From contig OX393568.1 in NCBI GenBank assembly GCA_947652115.1, positions 23,082,367-23,146,366 on the forward strand: DNA of 64,000 bases. The letters are read 5' to 3'. Of the stretch, positions 57,101-64,000 are shown piece after piece. Made by a program: the position numbers and the translations under genes. Below the pieces are notes generated by a model, which did not search any database, was not told where the DNA came from, and saw only the letters and a program-made list of their open reading frames with translations. The DNA comes from Blastomussa wellsi (lineage: Eukaryota > Cnidaria > Anthozoa > Scleractinia > Plerogyridae). Within the stretch, counting starts at the first letter, position 1; each line of letters begins with the position of its first letter.

Positions 57101-58759
57101 GTGCTATGGCTCTAAACAAGCAATTACCCATTCCTCCAACCTCTAGTGCTCTTAGTCCATGTCTACGTAATCTGCAGTTAAACACAGAATTGCGACTTTC
57201 TGTACAAATTATTTGTGGAGTTGTTGGACCAGGATTCAACTCAACATCTCCACTGAGCAATATATTTCTTTTTGATGCATTATATTCCATTGTTTGAATG
57301 AGACCTCTCTCAAAATAATTACTAAAGAAGCTGTTTTGTTTCTTATCAAAGGTGAGACTCCATTGTTTATAGTTAGAAGCTATGTTGTACAAAACAGATG
57401 AAACAGGTATAGATTTTCTAATAGAACGCTTGGTTTTCAGTCTCGATTTTCTCGATTTAAGTGATTTGATCACCCGTTTAAGTGCCACTCTAGATGGTTC
57501 CCTATCCCTATTCCTGCACCTCACACGGACATTTGACCGACGACAAGCTCGTATCAGATTACTAACCTCAACACACTTTTCATGGTTTACTGGAATATTT
57601 CTATCACATTTATAAAACAATTCCTCTGTATCATCAATACTACAGTTAGTCACAGCATTCAAGGTTATGTCAGTGTTCAGCAAGCTATTTGTGACATCTC
57701 CTGCATGCTCATCATGACAGCCAACAAATTCATTCTCTGTGTTCACAATGGAGTCGACAAGCATGGCGTTATAATCACGCTTATCTCGAAAAATCGTTTC
57801 TGTTTGTGGCTCGATTCTTTCTCGAAATACTGTAAATATTCCCATAAGTAAATTCGTGTTGCCTGTACAAGCATTTTTAGTTCCCCGGAGGGAATATATG
57901 TTGCCCGAAAAGGCAAGTTCTGTTTCCCGAAGGAAATTTATGTTGCCTAAAGAGGCAAATTTGTTTCCCCGGAGGGAGTTCATGTTGCCTGTAAAGGCAA
58001 ATTTCTTTCCTCGAAGAGAATTAATCTTTCTCTGAAAAATATAACCGGTAACCAAAGGATTGTGTAACATCTCGGAGAATGGCTGATTGGCTGGCACGTG
58101 TAAGGCATTCACCGGCATTTCGAGCTGCTGCACTACTGGATTCATCACTCGACGGCGGCCATGTTCGAAACCGTCGCGACCTATGGCAGTTTTTGAAGTC
58201 CAAAGTTTGTTGGCAACTTCGGCACGACTAAGAAACGCTTTATGAGAAAACACAGGACATAACACTTGAATGCTCTGTCTAATAATACGCACAAAATAGT
58301 GAGAAAGCATGGTAAATTCTTACCTTATAAAGATATTGAGCTCGCTCTAGCGGTGTGAGTTGTGTCAAGAACACGAGGAGCTGAGATTCCAACGTTGACA
58401 AACGTTTTCCGTGGTGAGTATCATATAACATTTCCGAAAGAAATCGCATTTTTCCGGAAAAGGATCGGTAAACTCTAGATGATTTTTTTCGAGAAAATAT
58501 AAACACCACATGATTGAAAACCAGTAAGGACAGTAAGAGCTTAATAAACAATAAACGTATTAGTTTGTTACAGAATACTCGAATGAATAAAACATAAAGT
58601 TTCTACCTCGAAGAAATCGAAAGTCGATCGTAATTCCGAAGCAATCCTCCGAAAGCAATCCGGAAAATGTGGACACTCATACATCCAACCCGATAGCATA
58701 GTAGCTACTTGCGCACGCGCAGTAGCTACAAAAACCGCATCACCTTCCATGATTTCCAT
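51141..58759 (-). CDS. OTU-Rep-helicase-EEP Helentron protein with 2A motif (copy 2, full length)
   Basis: Rolling-circle transposition protein. Predicted exons 58759-58607, 58539-58324 and 58274-51141 join in phase to about 2500 residues. The continuous frame starts at 58310, but the first 12 codons of that frame are intronic by this model (donor aag|GTAAGA, acceptor agacag). Exon 1 encodes a short Cys-containing leader (GWMYECPHFPDCFRRIASEL). Then come the tandem 14-residue repeats, 2A-like motif (57225-57281), OTU-like domain, STPR-like repeats, a helitron-like N region, HUH Rep with two tyrosines, PIF1-like helicase (Walker A GGAGVGKS, late motif KTIHRSQGDT) and a C-terminal EEP nuclease (FSET, GDFN, CIDHIYTN, SDHKAI). 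The Rep-Hel-EN order is that of Helentrons (Helitron2). All catalytic motifs listed are present except the usual OTU aspartate. Exon 2 start is the least certain part. Confidence 0.8.
57225..57281 (-). other. 2A-like ribosome-skipping motif (copy 2)
   Basis: Same sequence as copy 1 (SGDVELNPG|P). Its DNA is unchanged between copies. Confidence 0.85.
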
Positions 58760-58887
58760 CGTGTGAAAAGTGATAGTTCATCACGTGTCCATTTGGCGGG
58801 AAAAAAGGTTGAAAAACAACCCATGATGCTCAGCTTGTAATTCACGATTTGCTCCGATACGCTGATATTTGCTGTTACTATCATTAT

Positions 58888-59028
58888 TACCATTATTATC
58901 CAAAAACAAAAAAGGAGAAAAGGAAGAAAATAGCAAAAAGGAAAATTAAAAAAAAAAAATTATTTAAAAAAAGAGACCCCGACCCCGGCCCCGGCCCCGG
59001 CCCCGGTCCCGCGTTTTACTGACACCCC
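58888..59028 (-). repeat. Right terminal inverted repeat
   Basis: 141 bp, inverse of 39131-39283: T-rich block, GGGGTC and GGGGCC hexamers on the minus strand, and the terminal GGGGTGTCAGTAAAACGCGG. One hexamer fewer than the left end. Confidence 0.9.
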
Positions 59029-59360
59029 AAAATATGACGCTTTGTGTTGAAAATCAGCGATGCGGAAAAACAAAGTATCATGTTACAACATTTCGAAGAA
59101 AAAAGTGTCATATTAAAAATAAACAAAAGTATCGTGTTACCGCTGTCAAGAAAAGGCTAGGAATCACGTTTGGTGTTGCATTCTGCACTGTCCTTTGAGT
59201 CTCTGAGATTTTCATTTTCAGGTAGAAATAGCTTTGTTAATTAGAATTGGCATTTAGTCACAACAAGCGGTAGGTGGGTATGTCTTGTAATGCCGTGAAG
59301 TAATGAGTAGTGTTGAAGAAGAGAGTTTGAAAGCATTGATATTTTCTAAAGATTTATGGT

Positions 59361-59588
59361 ATGGAATCCCTCAATTATTGCTGCAGACTTTGTGGCGGCA
59401 AGTGTAACCGCAAAGTAATCAAATTAGACTTTGAGGCGTCACACCCAGTTAGTGACGTACATCAGGTTTGCGGTTGTATCAAGAAACCAGTCAAACCAGT
59501 CTCGTTCCCAGAGCTCGCTTTTCTGACCATAAGAAAAGCGGGCGCTGGGGACGAGATTGTTAAATTGTTTGATAAACATGCGCAGTAA
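59361..59588 (+). CDS. Hypothetical Cys-rich ORF, 75 aa
   Basis: ATG at 59361, stop at 59586-59588. Begins MESLNYCCRLCGGKCNRKVI, with a later VCGC, suggesting a small zinc-binding N-terminal domain. The last third is encoded by a fold-back repeat (59500-59556), so the original gene was probably truncated by that insertion. Family not recognised. Confidence 0.3.
   Translation: MESLNYCCRLCGGKCNRKVIKLDFEASHPVSDVHQVCGCIKKPVKPVSFPELAFLTIRKAGAGDEIVKLFDKHAQ
59500..59556. repeat. 57-bp fold-back repeat
   Basis: TCTCGTTCCCAGAGCTCGC and the inverse GCGGGCGCTGGGGACGAGA around a short loop (gaccata); same end family as the MITE at 14037-14323. Confidence 0.7.
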
Positions 59589-59814
59589 AGTGATTGATTA
59601 AATGATTACTGCAGTTTTTACAGATATATTATTCATGGTCAACAGGAAAGTTTTGTCTCCAGCTATTCTGGCCATTTTTGGCCATCACTGTTTTGATAAC
59701 TCTACATGATTTCACAAGCATATTTAAATAGTTCTTTGGTCTGGGCTAAAAATCACTCAGATTCGAGGGGACTGGAAAATAGTTTCTTTTGTGAATAATT
59801 TACCGATCCAGGCG

Positions 59815-59998
59815 TGCGTTTCTCAAAAGTCCCGTAAACTTTTCGGGCCCGTAAAGTGACCCGTTAAGCTCCCGTAATCATTTCGCGTGTTTCTCAAAAC
59901 GCACGAAAATTTCGGGCCCGTAAACATCACGTCATTTTTACCCGGTAATTTACGGGAGCTCAGGAGCTCCCGTAAATTTTTTCCGGGAAAGATGTTTT
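59815..59998. repeat. Short repeats upstream of the Harbinger gene
   Basis: Two copies of gtttctcaaaa and two of tttcgggcccgtaaa; cccgtaa recurs in both orientations, including the palindrome gggagctcaggagctccc at 59963-59980. Could be the 5' end or promoter region of the Harbinger element; no matching inverted end was found downstream. Confidence 0.4.
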
Positions 59999-60002
59999 AA
60001 AA

Positions 60003-61946
60003 ATGGCTGCCGCTGTGGGGGCATTACTTATTCCCCTTCGGGAGAAAAGAACCTATCAGCAGCGAACAGTTCTTGTGGGCATGCGAAGAAAAGAAGTTAT
60101 TGAGAGGTACAGGTTGTCTCCAGAAAGAATTGCCTGGCTTGCCGACAAATTTGAGGGTGAGCTGACTCGTAACACTGGCCGAAACTTTCCTCTCAGCGCG
60201 GAAATTCAGGTGAGCGGATGTTTTTCACGCACTAATTGGATACAATTTCAAAAATCTTCAAATGACGACGTTTCATTGGGCGATTGGAGCTGAAAATCCT
60301 TTACAACGTTTTTAGGTCCTTGCAGCTTTGAGATACTTCGCCAGCGGGAGTTTTTTAAAAGTGATTGGAGATACCATGGGGGTGTCAAAGGCTAGTGTCA
60401 GTGGCTGTGTGCATGCAGTTGCCCAGTGTCTGTGTAGATTAACAAGTGAATGGATTGTATTTCCCAGGACAACAGAAGAGTTACATGTAAGTCAATACAT
60501 ATACATTTTGGTTGTAATTAGATGTAAGCTTCCGTCCGAATAAAACCACACGCACGAAACGTAATTGTTTGTAACCTGCAGAAAGAATTGTACAACTTTA
60601 TGTACTAGTTTTTCGTGGTACATGTAGCTAACATTGACATAGATAACACATAAATGTAGGAGGGTATGTTCGAATATTAAAAACAGCCATTCAAACAGAT
60701 TTCAACTGCGACTTACAAAACAACTGTTTGTCGCTGTTTCCTCGGAGGTCCGCATCACATAATTTACCTCGCTTTTTTACAGTACATTTTTTTGTTATTT
60801 CTTGTCAATAATTTTATGAGGATGATTTTAATTTTGAAAACATTAACAAAAGGTAAAGATCATAGGCTTGCTTAATTAGAGTTAACAATTTTCACAATGT
60901 ATTCATACTTTAAAACCTTTTATTGGCCAATTATATAGCAAAAGCAAAAGCAAAATATGACAATATTGAGCAGAATTCAAACACTTATGTCTACTCTCAC
61001 TATTACCTATTTGTCAGCGTTGCTCTTGATTAATACACACAGTGCAAACCAGCCAAATCCAGTTATAAAGGGCAATGTTTTCCATTCAATTGAAAACCAC
61101 ATGCAAAAATTCAGGCATATCTTTTTTTCAGGGGGAGGGGATGGCAGGGGGGAATCACCACTTAGCATACTTTTGCACCAAGCTTTCCACATATATATGA
61201 GTCATATACATATCAAACCTTTTATGACCAGGTTTAATAAGCCTATTTTCCTAAATTTAATGAAATTTTAATATAAGTCCACTTTCTTTTCATTTGTAGG
61301 AAACCATGAAAGATTTTTATTCAATTGCTGGCTTCCCAAAAGTGATTAGGGCAATTGATGGTACGCTTATCCCAATTAGAACCCCATCAAAAAATGAGCA
61401 CCTTTACGTATGCCACAAGGGGTACCATGCCATTAACGTTATGGCAGTCTGTGATGCCAGCCTGAAATTCACAAACATCGTGGCAAAATGGCATGGCTCA
61501 GCTCATGACTCTGCCATTTTCAATTCCAGCATGTTGAATGTACACCTTGAAACAAGCAAGACTGAAGGGTGGTTGCTTGGTGACAGGGGATATGGCTTAC
61601 AGCCATACCTGATGACTCCCCTCGTCCCAGAGAAAGTCACTACACGTGGAGAAGACAACTATCAAAAATGTGGAATGCAGTTGAACGTTGCTTTGGTGTT
61701 TATAAGCAAAGATTCCGCTGCCTGGATTTCTCTGGTGAGATCATGCAGTTTTCGCCATGCTGTTGTTGCAACATAATCGTTGCAACAGCAGTACTGCATA
61801 ACATGTGTATTGCTGACAACACAGAGCTTCCCAAAGACCTGCACATGCCAGCTCCCATGATCCATGATGATGGCTCTCTAAGTTGTGACTGCAGTGAAAC
61901 TGGTGCTGCAGTAAATGACAAGCTAATTAACAACATGTTCTCATAG
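60003..61946 (+). pseudogene. Harbinger (PIF/HARBI1-like) transposase gene with frameshift
   Basis: Exons 60003-60209, 60316-60486 and 61300-61946 with GT-AG borders in phase. Exons 1-2 encode the helical N-terminal part, including a helix-turn-helix-like segment (FLKVIGDTMGVSKASVSGCV). Exon 3 encodes the DDE_4 nuclease: first Asp in RAIDGTLIPI, the block GYHAINVMAVCDASLKF, HDSAIFNSS, and second Asp in LGDRGYGLQPYLMTP. After GEDNYQK (about 61660) the frame is lost. The continuation NAVERCFGVYKQRFRCLD with the catalytic Glu is in another frame to the stop at 61944-61946. Family alignment from memory suggests a few residues (the usual …RTR…) are missing, so a small out-of-frame deletion is likely. 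No Myb-like partner gene is nearby. Confidence 0.8.
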
Positions 61947-61988
61947 TGTATAATGATGTAAAAATTTGGATTAATAGCCTCTTTGTAT

Positions 61989-62022
61989 GTTGCTGGTGAG
62001 CAAGACCCTGCTCACCAGCAAC
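61989..62022. repeat. 14-bp perfect hairpin after the Harbinger stop
   Basis: gttgctggtgagca (61989-62002), loop agaccc, and the exact inverse tgctcaccagcaac (62009-62022), followed by T-runs. Could be a transcript 3' structure or remnant element end. Confidence 0.6.
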
Positions 62023-62423
62023 TTTTTCCATATAAATCTTTGTAATTTTTCTAAAAATTTAATGCCAGCTCAGGGACCTCAAACTTTGGCATTTTCCTAC
62101 TTTTGACAAGCTCTTTTCAAGGTCACGTGACCCTGTAATGCAAAGAGCCTATTCTTGCTGTCTAACTTTCCCTAGGTCAATGTCAGTCTGATCTGAGGGA
62201 ATTCTTCAGTATTGTTTAGAAAAATTGTATACAGATGCAAAGGAATAAAAACAGTTTTAAATGCTTTAGCTTGAACTCAATGTTTGATTTCAAAATCAAA
62301 ACCCTAAACTGTTTGCTTATCATTTAAAAAGTTGATGAGACATCCCGACACACATCCCCCTCCCCCTGACAGGAATGGGGGAGGGAAAAATTGCAATTTT
62401 CCCAGCGCAATCGGAACAGGCCT

Positions 62424-62568
62424 ACACCTCACTGACTAAAATTTTGCCCTCAGGCCATCCAAAACAGGTGGTGTCGGGCCGATAGGAATAGGAATCAAAC
62501 CCATGACCTCCTGAACACCGGGCGGATGCTCTATCCACTGAGCTAAGAGAACTCAGAGCTAGGCCATT
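62424..62568 (-). repeat. tRNA-derived SINE
   Basis: On the minus strand: TTAGCTCAGTGGATAGAGCA (A box), then ggtcatGGGTTTGATTCC (B box), then a non-tRNA body with cggcccgacaccacctg. Clear tRNA-like head; the tail end near 62424 was not delimited. Confidence 0.75.
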
Positions 62569-62907
62569 TAACTGAGTTCTTATGTGACCTGTGTCCTGCA
62601 TACTGCTAGCATCAGCAATGCCGATATCATCATGAATAACGGTATAGATGTTGTTGGTCAACCACTTTTCAAATCCTGGCAAAAAACACCAGATGACAGC
62701 AAATTGCAGGGACATAAGGGGATGTGTAACAACAACATGCCTCTGCTACAATTACAGTGCATCACCTACCTAAAAAACTAAATTTTATATAAACAAGACA
62801 AACAATGTTATCTTTTAGAAAGTTTTATTGTCTTAGACAAAATATGTACAAGTTCAATAAAAAAAAAGAGAACAATTTACAAAACTGCAGACTCTATCCA
62901 TTCATAG

Positions 62908-63206
62908 TGGGAGGCGCAGTGGCCTAATGGTTAGTGCGCTGGACTCTGGATCGGACGGTCCGGGTTCTAGTCCTGGCCGGGGCACTGCGTTGTGTTCTTG
63001 GGCAAGACACTTTACTCTCACAGTGCCTCTCTTCACCCAGGTGTACAAATGGGTACCGGCGAATTTACTGCTGGGGGGTAACCCTGCGATGGACTAGCAT
63101 CCCATCCAGGGGGGAGTAGAAATACTCTCTGTCGCTTCATGCTATGAAACCGGGGATAAGCTCCGGCCTGATGGGCCACTAGGCCCGACAGCAGACTTAC
63201 CCTTAC
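62908..63206 (+). repeat. Intact tRNA-derived SINE with 14-bp target duplication
   Basis: 299 bp. Head GGCCTAATGGTTAGTGCGC (A-box region) and GGTTCTAGTCC (B box). The body contains ttgtgttcttgggcaagac and gatggactagcatcccatcc, and the tail ends acttaccctta. Flanked by identical CTATCCATTCATAG at 62894-62907 and 63207-63220. The intact duplication suggests recent LINE-mediated insertion. Same family as 2228-2487. Confidence 0.9.
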
Positions 63207-63220
63207 CTATCCATTCATAG

Positions 63221-64000
63221 CCGGAAATAAAAATCTTAATGATTAAAAAGGCTCGTTTATTGACTATTTATTCTCAACTGAAATACTTAGTTGTCTGCTT
63301 TTTATGGTGAAGCTATGAAGTAGCGGTTCGAAAAAGGCTTCAAACCTAGACCGAAAGTGTTTACAAACAAATACAAAGGGGGGCATGGTTAATGTGATCA
63401 TAATATATAATATAAAATGATAAAAAAAAATTACATACCTTGAAACATCACAAAAACGTTTCGGTTTGTTGCACAGCAACCGGCACTAACTTTTTCCCGC
63501 GCAAACTGAAAGCAGCCAGCAGCCACGAACTCCACCAGTAAAGCAATTCAAATCAAATAGAACGAATAAAACTTAACTGAAAATCAATCGACCTACCTCT
63601 CACATTACTGGCCTCCAAAATATTGTAAAAATTTCAGCACAAGAATACTTCACAGACTATATAAAAACTTAAGATCGATGACAAAGCAAAACTTCCGAAT
63701 TATAACCGAGCCATAGTAGGAACCGAAACGAGGTTCATTGAGCTGCATTGAGAGATAAACACTTCTCATAACATGATATTGATGGAAAATGCAATCATCT
63801 GTTTTGGTTCCTCTCCTCTGACCCCTTGACGAACTCGAACTTTAAAACAAAGACAGCAAATATTAATTGTCTTTCTAAAGCTGACAATTCACTCTTGCGG
63901 GCGATTCGAACTGGAATGCATCGAATGTCGTTCTTCTTCTATTGTGGACGAGCGTGACGCACAAGAGCCTGGTAATAACCCAGAATTTTAGCGGGCCGTT
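63221..64000. other. No clear gene; possible minus first exon
   Basis: On the minus strand an ATG at 63479 opens a 14-codon frame ending at a donor-like caag|GTATGTAAT (about 63437). An AATAAA on the same strand lies near 62824-62829. No further exon recognised. Confidence 0.25.

Larger units (their letters stand above)
39131..59028 (-). mobile_element. Helentron-type element bounded by TIRs (probably 10.8 kb, artificially doubled)
   Basis: Both ends begin GGGGTGTCAGTAAAACGCGG and are inverted over about 150 bp. Directly outside are AAAATAT(G) at 39124-39131 and AAAATAT(G) at 59029-59036; the uninterrupted target exists at 31640-31925. Inside are an RPA-like gene and a giant OTU-Rep-helicase-endonuclease gene, both on the minus strand, present twice. 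Positions 40458-49396 and 49597-58535 are virtually identical, offset by 9139 bp, and meet at a 200-N gap. No DDE transposase was seen. Helitrons and Helentrons are not known for long TIRs with a target duplication, so either the Helentron inserted inside a TIR element or this is an unusual lineage. Confidence 0.7.

Noticed and set aside
40458..58535. True tandem duplication or rolling-circle concatemer of a Helentron
   Set aside because: Possible in principle, but both copies are cut exactly at a 200-N gap and complement each other's missing ends, which fits contig overlap better.
59131..59160. Short repeated 'aaagtatc(a/g)tgtta' motifs as an array
   Set aside because: Only two copies with irregular spacing; insufficient for a repeat array or CRISPR-like structure.

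Overview
The window looks like nuclear DNA of a cnidarian, most likely an anthozoan such as a stony coral. Support comes from small GT-AG exons separated by large AT-rich introns, an animal SLC26 transporter, and a dense load of SINEs, fold-back MITEs, hAT, Harbinger and Helentron-type elements. The organism call is an inference from gene and repeat style. No prokaryotic operon, Shine-Dalgarno site or CRISPR array was seen.

Layout. (1) 1-7754, + strand: 3' part of an SLC26 anion transporter in 13 exons, with SINE and fold-back insertions in introns. (2) 10.5-31.1 kb, - strand: a dispersed cluster of four intact single-exon genes and one broken copy. They encode secreted-then-anchored proteins with signal peptide, 2-6 cysteine modules, one membrane helix and a proline-rich PPxY tail. 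They share promoter motifs and are separated by transposon debris: a hAT remnant, a 3-kb gag-bearing element with split inverted repeats and a 71-bp minisatellite, and many MITEs. (3) 33.6-37.1 kb: a tandem array of about 40 tRNA-T-arm-like motifs. (4) 39131-59028: one large mobile element with about 150-bp terminal inverted repeats and a 7-8 bp target duplication. It carries an RPA-like gene and a giant gene joining a 2A-like peptide, OTU-like domain, HUH Rep, PIF1-type helicase and EEP endonuclease. The second near-identical copy of both genes lies across an exactly 200-N gap and is best explained as two overlapping contigs placed end to end, so the real element is probably about 10.8 kb and single-copy. 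(5) 60.0-62.0 kb: a Harbinger transposase gene broken by a frameshift between its second Asp and its catalytic Glu. (6) 62.4-63.2 kb: two tRNA-derived SINEs, one with a 14-bp target duplication.

How parts fit together. The Helentron-type proteins would supply rolling-circle nicking and joining (Rep), unwinding (helicase), single-strand binding (RPA-like) and a second nuclease. The 2A-like motif would release the N-terminal segment during translation. The cysteine-rich proteins look like a locally expanding family of membrane adaptors or receptors that vary by 84-bp module duplication.

The most noteworthy items are the Helentron-type element with TIRs, 2A motif and G-quadruplex-like ends; the cysteine-module family; the tRNA-like array; and the gag element with inverted ends and a perfect 57-bp palindrome.
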